Source: Rhytidiadelphus loreus (lineage: Eukaryota; Streptophyta; Bryopsida; Hypnales; Hylocomiaceae). From it: DNA of 64,000 nucleotides. Both the position numbers and the translations under genes were made by a program. The number at the start of each line of letters is the position of its first letter. Position 1 is the stretch's first letter. This document shows positions 50,471 to 61,994 of this stretch, piece by piece. The notes below the pieces were generated by a model that was not told the DNA's origin, did no database searches, and was given only the letters and a program-made list of their open reading frames with translations. The stretch is taken from positions 81,214,981-81,278,980 of the forward strand of contig OX344762.1 in NCBI GenBank assembly GCA_947034895.1, in the 5' to 3' direction.

Positions 50471-50884
50471 TTACCATAGCTAAATAAAATTATTGTAAAA
50501 CATTCATCAATATTTTCAACCATCAATCAATTCATCCGTAAAGACACCACACCATTACTTGTTCTAACAAAGGAGCAATATTAAAAAATATATTTGAATT
50601 GATTTTATTCATCATGATTTTGTGATTTGCATAGACTTGAAATTTGTAGACATATACAAGTTAGAAAATGAGGTCATTCAACTATATTTTGAGGTTTACT
50701 TTAATTTAGCTACAAAGCTTGATTTTTTTTAAATAACATCTCAATTTTGATTCATTTTACTTTACTAGCACTTACGATTTGGGAATTATTTTGAAATTTT
50801 GATGCTCATTAGAAGATATTTGGGACTCCCAGAAGTTTGTGAGTTCATGGCGCTGAAATTTGTCCCAACTGTGCTAGGAACGCT

Positions 50885-51709
50885 CACTATAAGAAAACAA
50901 TTTTTTTTTGATATTGTAGAAAACATGGGATGGCGTCTTTTTTGACACAGAAGTAATCAACATAGATGTCTCCTAAAATTCGTTATAACTTACTAGCAAA
51001 AAACGTGTAACAGACATTTTAAAACGTGTCCGATTTTGGCATGTTTTTTGTTGATGTCAAGAAGAACGTGTGTTTTTCAGCTTCAAAAAACATGCCACGT
51101 GGAGGACACATCAGCGACACGTCACCTATTTTTGGCGAGCAATGCCACGTGTGAAATTTTTTCATCCATCCGATCAGATCATTTTTGTATCATTTGAAAA
51201 TTTTATTGGTGTTTTTTGAGACGTCAAATTAGATGTTTTTTGAAACATCAATTGGTACATATAACATATCCTATCTATAAGGCAAGATAAATTAAAAAAT
51301 TACAAAAAATTGTCAAATTCAACAAAAATTGAAAAAAACTTATCATTTACCTTCAAATAAATTTTTGATGGTAAAATGAAGGAATTTCTTCATTAAAATT
51401 TAGTGAAAATGAAGGATTTTGAGGTTTTACTTATATTCTTTCTCTGCTTATAGAGAGACAAACGATATGGGATAAGTAAAAAAGGGGATGTACAATGAAT
51501 TACGTTTTTTGGGACGTTCCTGCAAACGTCTTCAAAGACATACACATCTCATTTGACATCTAGCGTTCTGATGTTTACAACGCTATGTCTGTATAGACGT
51601 CAAAAAAAATTTGCACGACTACGTACGTTAACTTGAAAACGTAGGACATCTCAAAAAATATGTGCCGTTCCATGGCTAACGTAACCAAAAACGTAGTTTT
51701 CTTATACTG
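50885..51709. mobile_element. CACTA-like element, 825 bp
   Basis: Ends CACTATAAGAAAAC and, reversed, CAGTATAAGAAAAC; flanks GCT (50882-50884) and GCT (51710-51712). The interior contains ACGT-rich words (AACGTG, ACGTAC) and no frame. Confidence 0.7.
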
Positions 51710-51712
51710 GCT

Positions 51713-51930
51713 ACCAGTTGCGCAGTCCAACGTGGTGGCGACAATGCCATGTCATTTTTTGAAAATTAAAAAAAAAAAAATTCAACTTTTTTTCGTATTT
51801 TAGATTTTTTTTTAAATTAGATTTTTTTTTTATCGCACTACTTTACTTTCTTTTACTGCTTTAGGAACATCATCAGGAACAGTCTTGAAACGGGTTGTTT
51901 TTGCCTTCAAATCCCCTCTAATGCATTGAC
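51713..51930 (+). mobile_element. Dispersed CATTAGA-family element, copy 4, partial
   Basis: Contains an A tract, then GGAACAGTCTTGAAACGGG and ends CCCCTCTAATG. It is interrupted on its left by the 825-bp CACTA-like element. Confidence 0.4.
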
Positions 51931-52269
51931 TTCAATTATACAAAGAGTCTTCAAATGAATTTTCAAAATGTGATGGTGGACATATGGATGTCTGTCATAT
52001 TGCATGGACAAACTTAAATGTAGTCTAATGGAGGTCAAAATTATTTAATATTAACCAAATCTAGGATAGACTTGTTGTTGTAAAATCAACTATGATCCAA
52101 AGCCATCAAACTTTATGATATTTGTCACTGTAGAATGTCAATCTAATATTGTTCAACATCTCTTATTCTAAAGCATTCTAAAAATGAGATATCTTGGATA
52201 TTCCTAGATAGACATTTTGTAATAAATGCATCTAAATAGTACATTTTGATGGATTTGTTGTCAAAATGT

Positions 52270-55200
52270 GCAAAAGACAATATCATATCTTAATCCCTAC
52301 ATGTTTTTGACTATGTTTTCACAAAAAACGCTCCAAAATTGCCATTTCTAGTGCAAGTAGCCAAGTACCAAATTTTAGGAAAAAAAACATTTTTGGACAC
52401 ATGTAACCGTTGGATCTTGTAGTATCTTGGTTTGAGAAGATGTAGAAAAAACTTCAAAAATTTCTACCATGTATATTGCAAGATATTAATGTTTAAAGTA
52501 ATAGAAATCATTTTGGAGGTTTTGTGAAAAACAATGCAGTTGCATTTCACAAGGTCACACTTTTATGAAAAAATGTCCAAAATTAAATAGTGGTTCTTTT
52601 TTGGATTCATTCTTCAAGCCAAGTTGGCTACATGCTTGAAAAAAATCAAATCATTTGGAATTGTTCAACATATAGGAAAAAATTGGTAATGAGAAAGAAG
52701 TACCTCCTATTTTCCGTATGATTGGTATTGAAGTTCCATCACAAACCAACCAAATAAACAATACAAACAAAACAAACATAATCCAAACCATTAACCCCTA
52801 AGATTTATGACTATGTTTCATCAATTTTTTTTTTCAAAATTAGCATTTCTATTGCAAAGAGTTATGATGAAAAAACTACTTTTGCATATTCAACCATAAG
52901 ATCTTGCACAAGACTTATATGAAAATGCTTAGAAGAAATTTCAAAACCTTGACCATATAGATTGTAAGCTATTAGTGCATAAAACAAAATGAAAGCATTT
53001 TTTTCCATCTTGCTTAACTATATTTTCAAACTTTGAATCATTTTAATCCCTAAATGCCCAAAGTACGATATTTTGGTGTCAACTAAACTTTGAAGTTAAT
53101 ATTTAAAATCTTACATAAGTATTTTTTTTGGTAGTTCTTTAAGTTGAATTATCTTTAGAATCTATTTTAAGCATTAAAAAATTTGCTTTTGAAAAAATTG
53201 CTCACAATTTTTCTACTAAAGATTTTGTCTGAGGATGTTTATACAAATCTTGCAAATCTTAATTTAGTGATCGAGATGAGTCTCAAATATAATCAATCTT
53301 GAAGGAAAATCACATTAAAAATTTATTTCAATAAATTATAGAATACTAAAATAGATTTTGAGAAGCCACAAACTAATTATGATAATACATGTTATGTCTT
53401 TTAGCCCTATATTTTTTTTCATAACCTCAATTTTAGATTTGACATGCAAAAAGAGGGTTGAAAGACTCCAAATCACTTTTATAGTTTTACTACCCTTTTG
53501 ATCAATAATTAAAATATTTCAATTCACAAGTGGTATTCTTGTCTTTTCTCTTTCTATTTCTTTTCAATATATCTAGCTTGAATTTTTACAATTATATATT
53601 TTCTTAAATTGATGAAATTTATCAAAACTTGGACTTTTTGTTAAATTTTGAGCAAACTTGAAGAATTCAGAAAAGGTCTTGGGCATTTAGAAATTAACAT
53701 AACTTTTTGCACTATATAATTTTGAGTTTAAATATTTGTGAAAGGTAATTGAGATCAAAATCTAAAAATAAGAACTAATTTAAAAAAGATTACTTTAAGA
53801 AAATTGTTAAGTAGAAGTAAGTATTAGATGGAATCAAGGCAAAACTAAATTGTTAATATGGTATTTCTAAAACGGAATTGAAATATTTCAATCCTAATGG
53901 TCAAATTGTTGTAGCAAGTGATCTACATCCTATAATTAAATTACTTAAAATTACAATTAGATTTTTCAAAACATCTTAGATGTTTTAGTTTTGAAAAATT
54001 GTGAAAATTGAGTTTAGAAACAAATCCTATAATTTATTTTTTCATAAAGAAACCCTAATTGCCCACAAAGCAAGACTCTTCATAACTTTCACCTTGATCA
54101 CTTATTTGAATGGAATTAATCAAAGGTTTTCAAAATTAAATGTCATAAATATATTCTATAATAAATAAATAAATGAAATTTTTAGTTTTGGTTTTTGAAA
54201 GTTTTTTTTAATGTATGGATTCAAGCATTTTGTGCTTTGGAAAGCATAACATTTTCTCCCATACACCAAATGAAATAAAAATTATATTTCCATAAAGCTA
54301 ATACATTCCTTGACCTCCAAAAAACTATAACAATCTATTTTTATTAAGGAACAAAAATAATTTTAAAATCTAATTAAAAATATTCACAAAAATGGGATTA
54401 GAAGATAACTAGTATGTTGAAATTAGAAAAAAATAATAAAATGTGTCAAAAAAAATTCAAAATTTTTGAACTGCATGGGCATTTGAAGTGAAGAAAACCA
54501 TTTTTTTTTATTACCTTGCCTAACTAGATTTGAAGGCTTTAAATCTTCTTAGCTTAAAATTTTTGCACTACCAATATTGGATTAAAATAATTTATGTTGA
54601 AAATCTAGAATTTAAAAAGAAAGTATGATTTTCATTCTTGAAAAATTTATTATATAGAAGTAGGTATGAGATTGAAAGAAAAACTAAATCATTAACATGT
54701 CTAAGATGGAATTGAAACACAATAATCTCAACATTGTGATTGTTCTAGCAAGCAAACTAAACCCTATCAAATTTTATTTTTTTAAATTGTGAAATTTGTG
54801 TTAAAAAATGAATCCTGTTGTATGTTATTTTTTCCATGAAGATGCTTAGATTTCTTGAAAAACAAGATTGTTCATAACTTTCTCATCACTAGTTCAATTA
54901 AAATGAATCAAATCTTTTATTGTATCTTTTTTTTTAATGTATTTTGAACTGCGGGTGGCATAACTTTTGCTCTCATGTATCAATTTAAATAAAAATTATA
55001 CTCTTAGAAAGATATTGTGTTATACTATCTTCTAAAAAAATTCAAAAAATCATGACAAAAATTGAAACCTTAAGAATCTATCCAAAATTCATTTTGTCCC
55101 TCGAGGGAACAATAGGACTTTAGGGATTATTATATATAATTTTTATGTAGTCACATGAATTATGCATTTTTGTGTTGTTTTATTGTTTTATAATGTTAAG

Positions 55201-57300
55201 TTTTATCTTAAGTGGAAAATTTTATCCCTCTAATGTATTATGTACTTAGTATTTTGCATATTCTATGATATTCTTTGTCTTACTTGCATTTACTATAGTA
55301 GTTAGGATCAATGGGTGACAAGGATCTTGTCATGTGTTACAAGATTTATAGCTTTGTGTGCCCAAGGTTCAATTCCTCATATGACATATTATTGTGGTAA
55401 ATTAAACTATTTTGACATAGAAATTCATAAATTGTCTTTGATGCCTTTTAAGACAAGAGGATTGAACATCTAGTATTTAAAATCCAAGATAAGTGTTTGA
55501 TGGATGCTTGATAGTTTATCATTTATAATGTAAAGATCCAAGACATGTGTTTCAAGATAAGTACTAGATGGTTTGTCATTTAATAAATTGAACCTTTATG
55601 ACATAGATATTCAAGATATGTGGTTGTAGATTGAATTCCAAAATATGTCTTTGACATGGTATTCAACAAATGAATTTGTCATTTAGTACATTGAAATCTA
55701 ATATATGTGCTTGAGAGGTACTTCAAAGTTTGTCATTTTGTTTAGTGGATTGACCATCTATTATATGTCATTTAATGGATTGAGATTCAAGATATATGTT
55801 TGACTATTATTTGATGGTTTGTTATTTAGTAGATTGAGCATCTATGGGTTGCCATTTAGTAGATTGAGATTCAAAAGTATGTATTTGATAGGCATTCAAT
55901 GGTTTGTCATTCATTCGGTCATTCAGTGCATTGAACATTTATAGTTTGCCATTTAGTATACTGAATCCAAGATATGTGTTTGACAAGTATGTAACAATTT
56001 GTCATTTAGTAGATTGCAATTGAGATTCAAAACATGTATTTGCCAGATATTCAATAATTATTCATTTAGTAGATTAAGATAATTGTTTGACAGTTTGTCA
56101 TTTAGAAATTGTGCATATTTTACTTTTTGGTAACTCATAAAGTTCTTCTTAATAATGTTATTCAAGAAGGCGAAAGATTCATTTGAATCAATAATTGAAG
56201 AGAAAAATATTTATACTTGTGAAAAGGTAAAACTTTAACAAGCAAGTCAATTGAGGCAACACATAACTAGCTATGGAGAAGGAGATTTTAGCACCAATTA
56301 CAAATGGTTATTTTCATTGATCATTTTTCCATGTTAACGAATAAATCATATTTTCATATAGAAATCCCAAGGATACATTAATCCCTCAAGAACTAATGTA
56401 GGAAACTAGTTTAAATTTCTAAAAATGTCAAAATGTATTATTAAATACAACTTAGTAGAACATTTTAATACAGCATATTAAATCATCTACAATCCAAACA
56501 AATGTACTATTTACAACCCTTACAAACTAATATGTTGTATTAAAAAGATTGTAGTCACTTGAAGTCATTCTAGAGGGGCATGTAAAAAAAAGAGTCATAT
56601 TTTAAACTTGATTAATTTATCTTCTACACCTCTCCTAGCTAATTTGGGACTTCTCGTTGCAATTATAAATTCAAAATTTGCAAATTTTATCATGCATGGC
56701 AAATAGAAAATTTCAGCATTTTTCCTTAGGGACAAGTGACAGGGTCAGTTCACCCCAACCCTTAAATCCTTAACCCCTAATTGCATCAACGTCTAGAAAG
56801 TGGACGATGAATAGAGGGCTTCAAAGTGCTGTTTTTTCCAACTAACTTTTCATCCATCCAATGTAACACTTGAATCTTGAAAAGACAACCTTCCTTAATG
56901 ATCAATTTCATGAAATTGCAATAAATGATATTTACGTAAAAAGATATAATAAAAAATGTGTCAAAATTAGAAAAATGATTGAGGCATTAAGGAATTAAAG
57001 GACGTTGAGGTTGAAAAGTGGTCAATGGATGATTTGACAAAAAAACAAAGAATGCACCTATTGGTCTAGTAATCCAAACATTTTGGTGACTGCCTTGGTC
57101 ATAGGGGTCCACATCCTTTTAAGAGTTAACCTTTTAACCCTTAAACGTCGAAGAGGACGTTTAGCGTCTGATGGATGACAGAGAATCCTTGTAGTAGGAT
57201 AGAAGTGCAACTATTCATCCTCAAAATTTTGTTGGGAAAATGGGAGGTCTTCTACATTAGTTTGACTTCCAATGAGTGCTTTTGCTATTTCTAAAGCCCA
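52270..57300. other. AT-rich repeat-derived spacer
   Basis: Contains the inverted copy of the 2.9-3.3 kb repeat (52270-52720), a second diverged block of similar order (52810-53000), long low-complexity AT DNA, and a degenerate tandem array (55440-56110). No gene seen in 5 kb. Confidence 0.5.
55440..56110. repeat. Degenerate tandem repeat around TTTGTCATTTAGTAGATTGA
   Basis: About ten loose copies of a unit of 60-75 bases with the words GTCATTTAGTAGATTGA, ATTCAAGATATGTGTTTGA and TATTCAATGGT. Confidence 0.6.
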
Positions 57301-57499
57301 TAATTCATATGGTAATGGAAAGAAATGATTTCCAAGGTCACCCCTTCGTCCTTTAAGGATTAAGGATTAAATCTCTCCCTATGAATCCATATAATATCCC
57401 ACCACCACCAATGGTCTCTTTTCAATTTCCACTCGACCCATCCAACAAAGTGGGGCACCCCAGAATTCAAAGAATTTCGGTCTCAATGGCCCCCCCTCC

Positions 57500-58350
57500 C
57501 CCATTATTAAGGTATTTGTCCTTTTCTTTCTTATTGAATTCTTATTGAAAAGATACAAGGGACAAAGGTCCCCCCCAAACGTGGCATGGGCACAGGCCCT
57601 AGGGTCATAGGCCCCTGCCATGCACGGAACTCGGCCCAGGGATGAGTCCCAGTCAGACCTCCGTCGGAGCCACTGTAACTGCATGCAAGGATTGCCAACC
57701 ACAAGAAGAATCCTACGTGGAGCCCAGTCAGTTCTCCCGCCGCCACCTGTCACCCCTTATCACCGCGCCTCCCGTCTCTCCCCCACGCCCATAGGCCTCT
57801 TTTCCCTTTCGCCCATCGCTCTTTTGGGTCAGTTTTGGCCTCACTCGCCGGGAAACTGTTCCCCGGGCATCGATGTTGCGTTCCGAAGGCGACACCTCGC
57901 CGCCGGAATTGCGTCCGCATGGACCTGCACGCGAGAGAGCTGCTCATTCAGATTTTCTTGACAATTGCTTGCGACCGCCCACAAACTTAACGGATTTGCT
58001 CGCGAACCCACACCGACGCAAACCCACATCGGAGTTGCCGTGGTTTCACAGATTTTGCTTTCATGACGAGACGCGCCTTCATTGCAACGCAGCTTTCAGG
58101 TCAGGGGGTCCTTCATTTTGCAGTTTTTTCGCACCCATGTGGTGCCTGTTTTTGAAGGTTTGTAGCTTTCGGTTTGAAAAGGTGCTTGTGCAAAAAGCTT
58201 CTGCAAATCGGCTCTTGGGGAGCGTGGGATGGTGTGGTCGCGGACTAACCCCTAGCTTGGCGGTGGGTTTTCGGGTGATAGCGCGATTTAGGTTAATTTG
58301 GGGGAGTTTAGTAGGTTGGTTGGGGTGGAGACCACTGTTTGGGGTTTGAG
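57500..58350 (+). promoter_or_regulatory. GC-rich island, probable promoter/5' leader of the ABI3-like gene
   Basis: Sharply GC- and CpG-richer than the DNA before it, ending about 0.9 kb upstream of the coding ATG. CATGCA (RY) words lie at 57619-57624 and 57682-57687, the latter within TGCATGCA, and another at 58823-58828. An open frame starts at 57873 and meets a possible donor (TTTCAG-GTCAGG, near 58099), so a 5' exon or leader is likely, but I cannot connect it in frame to the B3 gene. Confidence 0.45.
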
Positions 58351-58574
58351 CGCAGTGAGAAATCGGACGTTGGAGCCATTCTTGGAATCATCAAGACGTG
58401 AAGGAGTGGTTTTACTAGAGACATGGTTTGTAAATGAGTTTGCGTTGCAATGTTGAGCTTCGGGGAGGAGTACTGATCTCAAATTCCTCGAATCGTGCAT
58501 TATTCTTTGGTCTTTCTGTTGCGGTTCTTTGACCGAGATTAGAGTGTTGTTACGAATAATCTTCCCGCAATCCT

Positions 58575-59340
58575 CCTCTTGCGTGCTGTAAAGTTCTTTA
58601 CGGAAAACGTTGGGAAGCGCTTCGTTGCGGGGGACGAGTTTTTTTAGGTTAGATCGTTTCTTCCGAGCGCATCATTTTCTGTTGCCATTTGTTGATAAAT
58701 GTACACTTGTGTAGGTTTTACCGATCAGAACCCCTAGATGATCAGAGTTGATAACTCCTGGTCTCCCCTTCACAACAACAACCCCTCCTACAGTTCGAAT
58801 GTCCCCGTGGGCAATCTGAACACATGCATTGAACACATCAACCTCTTGCGTGCTGTAAAATTCTCTACGGGAATCGTTGTGAAGCGCTTAGTTGTGGGGA
58901 AGAGTTTCTTTTAGGTTAGGAATGAAATGTTTTCTGTTGCCCCTTGTTCGATAAACGTGTTTTTGTGTAGGTAACCCTGATCAGAACCCCTAGATGATCA
59001 AAGTCGCTAACTACTGGGCTCCCTTTCGCGAGGATCCCCCGCCCCCGACTACAATTCAAAAGTCCACGGGGCAACCCCAATATATGCAATGAACACATCA
59101 ACAACTTATGTGCTGTGAATCTCTTTACGGAAATTGTTGTGAAGCGCTTCGTTGTGGGGGAGAGCTTTTTTAGGTTAGGAATTATCTATTTTCTGTTGCC
59201 ACTTGTTGACAAAACGTGCTCTTGTGTAGGTCTCACCGATCAGAACCCTTAGATGATCAAAGTTGACAACTACTGGTCTCTCCTTAGTAACGACACTCCC
59301 TCCTACAGCCCAAATGTCAAGGCAAGCACATACATTGACA
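58575..59340 (+). repeat. Threefold tandem repeat, about 260-bp unit, at the ABI3-like 5' end
   Basis: Each unit has GTGCTGTAAA/GAATCTC, GAAGCGCTT, TTTAGGTTAG, TTTCTGTTGCC, TTGTGTAGGT, then GATCAGAACCC, TAGATGATCA and AACTACTGG. Units begin near 58580, 58845 and 59105. The third runs into the coding exon. Confidence 0.8.
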
Positions 59341-61994
59341 GCTTCAACACCCTGTGTACCGTTGGCCCCCCCTCTCGCATCCAAGGCGGGATGAGGGACA
59401 TCGGCTTGCACCTCGGCGGCTGGGGCCTCGGCGTGCCCGATGACCCATCCGACGAACTTGTGCAGGAGGATTCCAGTGCCGAGAGCGAAAGCACCGACCT
59501 TCCCATCCCCTTCACCGACCGCTTCCCTTCCTCCGAAGACAACGCTGTCACCATCGCCGAAGACGGCGTCGTCTCCGTTTCAGTAGGGTTACCCAGACGA
59601 TTCGGAAACCCTGTTTGTGATGAAGATACAGAACCCGAACCAGTCGCAGCTCCTGATCCTGGCCAAAGCTCCTTACGCGAGATTCTACGCAAGGTGACTG
59701 TGAACGAGACCACGCTTCGTTCGGCCATTGAGATTCTCGGTGGAGGGGTCCAGGGATTGAAAGCGGTGGTGGACTATGCTAAGCATTTTCAAGAGACGAG
59801 GGAGGGGGATGCAAGGGACGTGCATCCCGATGATTTCGCAAGAGGGTTGGAGGAGTTTTGTGTGCAGAATGGACCAGGAAAACCAGAAATGGAAGGGCTG
59901 GCTAATCCAGAGGTGAGTGAGGCGGAAACGAGGGTAGCAGAGGTGGAGCAGAGGTTTCCGAATGTGCACATGGGAGGACATGCTGCCAACAATGATCCGT
60001 ATGCGGTGATGGGGGGGTACATGGAGAGTATGAGTGGGTTTTTTCCAAACTTTTGTTACCCGTATCCTCCGCCCTTTCATGCAGGGTATAACCCGTTTAA
60101 TATGGGGGTGAGACCGATGTATGTGCCCATGATGGGGGTGCCTTACTTCCCTCAGCCCTCGCAGCATGAGTTTGTGCCCAGGACAACGGATGCCATTACA
60201 CGAGCGTCACGGAAAAGCCGAATTGCGAGGCGGAGAGGGCAAGGAACTGAGGCACATCCCATACGACCGGCGACGAAACCTGTTCATGTTGGTGGTGGGT
60301 CTGTGCCAGCTGGACAGCAGGAGAACGTGTCTTATCAGAGTCATGCTGTGAGTTCCTGTGGACAGGTTTGCATGTGCTCTTTTTAGATCTGTTGGTCTCT
60401 ATTAGAAACTCGGTTTTCTCGTTGTATTAGCTTCAGTTACTTGAGCTTGAGCAATTATTGACAGTTTAGAAGAGGTTGTGGGATTTTGCTGTTGTGGCTA
60501 CTGGCAGCTGATTTCATTTGAAGTGTGTTAATAGGAGCTTTCAGCAAGCCTAGCTTATTGCACTTGGGAGGATTTTTAAATCTACTTTGCAAGTCCAGAA
60601 TTTTAAACATACAAACGCGGTTGTGAGGGTTTCAATTTCTGGTGTTATTCCCACCACCACCACCACCACCACCACCATTTTTCACTACCTAATGCCATTG
60701 TGTGTTATCGTTGTGCAGGTGGCGCAGGGGCTTAACTCACGTGATTTAATGCTGGTCCTGCGAAAACAGCTTAGCCCTAGTGGTGTGAGCAGTCTAGGGC
60801 GCATTGTGCTTCCCAAGGTAGTAGGAAACCACTGTTCTCCACTGACTTTGCAGTTCAATGCCTCGTCAAATAAGCATGTCTTTTGCGATTTTAATAACAT
60901 TTTTACATTCAAAATGCAGAAAGAAGCCGAAACTCACTTGCCGCAGTTAGATGCCAGTGAAGGAGTATTGTTGACAATGACGGACTATGATACTTCCCAG
61001 AGCTGGACATTTCGCTACAGGTAGTGTACAAAGCCACCAGAGACGCATTACCCAGAGGTTGCAAGCGGCTAAATTGTAGCAGTACCATGAGGGTAATGCT
61101 AGAATTTAGCTGCTTGCTACCGTGGCATATCGTGTCTCCCGGGTGCCCTCTTACCAGAGTTTTGCAAATATGGATTGTTGATTGGGCAGCATGTTCATTG
61201 CTTATACGCATCGAGGAATTATGGAACTACTCTTCTTACTCGGATACGTGCTCTAGAGTTATTAGTTGTGGGCTGAGGATTGACACTTTTGGTGCCAGGT
61301 TCTGGTCAAATAACAAGAGCCGGATGTACCTGCTCGAAAACACCCGTATGGTTTCTCTTAATTTGTTTTTTCTTTGACTTCTCCTTGATTTTTATGCAGA
61401 TCAGTTAGGCCAATACCACAATACAACAGTTTGTTTTGTCATGGTTTCTTATCGAGTTTTTTTGGCCATTTGTAGAAGTCACTTCGTATTTTAACATGTC
61501 TAGTCTTCAAGAATCGTTTAAACGTTAAGCTTCTCAATGTTTGCATTCTTGGCATATGTTGTCTGTGCTGATAAGAGGAATAATTTTATGATATTGCAGG
61601 TGATTTCGTGAAGGCACATAATCTGCAAGAACGGGATATGCTCACGTTGTACAGAAATGCTCATGGAAGCTATGTAAGGGACATCGGAAAGCTTGTTAAA
61701 CAGTTGTTGATCTCATATCCTTCATATGTTTTCACGTATTAAGCAGTTGCAGAAACACCCCATTTATAGTTTTGGTTTGCTTAGTTTAGTTCTTTTGAGT
61801 AAGATTGCATGTAGCCTGCAGTTTTGAATCTGTGATTGGATTGTTTTAATTTATCAAAGATGTGATGTGTGACTCTACAGGTAGTTCGAGGTGAGAAAAA
61901 CAACTCCAACCAAACAGGCGACGCTGTAAATGTTACTGCAGCAGAGGACATACAAACCGAGGAGGATCTGCCACATAAGAAACAGAAGTTTTAA
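59253..61994 (+). CDS. ABI3: ABI3/VP1-type B3 transcription factor
   Basis: Six coding exons: 59253-60365, 60719-60817, 60920-61020, 61299-61345, 61600-61673 and 61881-61994 (TAA), in frame with GT-AG borders, about 515 aa. ATG 59253 is preceded by an in-frame TAG. The protein has an acidic N-terminal part, an Asn/Pro/Tyr/Met-rich middle, a basic B2 motif ITRASRKSRIARRRG (about residues 325-340) and a C-terminal B3 domain (about 375-485): LRKQLSPSGVSSLGRIVLPKKEAETHLP, then SWTFRYRFWSNNKSRMYLLEN and VVRGEKN. B3 of this family binds RY (CATGCA) elements; B2 supports ABA-responsive activation with bZIP partners. Exon boundaries through B3 follow family practice. The ENTGDF motif reads ENTRDF, the Arg codon being split by an intron. 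A basic tail HKKQKF ends the protein. Confidence 0.92.
60653..60676 (+). repeat. (CAC)8 microsatellite in ABI3-like intron 1
   Basis: About eight CAC units, 43 bases upstream of the B3-coding exon. Confidence 0.85.

Noticed and set aside
55290..55400. GGTTCAATTCC as a tRNA gene
   Set aside because: Only a B-box-like word is present; no cloverleaf could be folded around it.
57379..57753. 124-codon minus frame in the GC-rich island
   Set aside because: No domain or splice support, and antisense to the likely promoter/leader of the ABI3-like gene.
60685..60912. Minus-strand frames across the ABI3-like gene
   Set aside because: Shadows of the B3-coding exons and intron.
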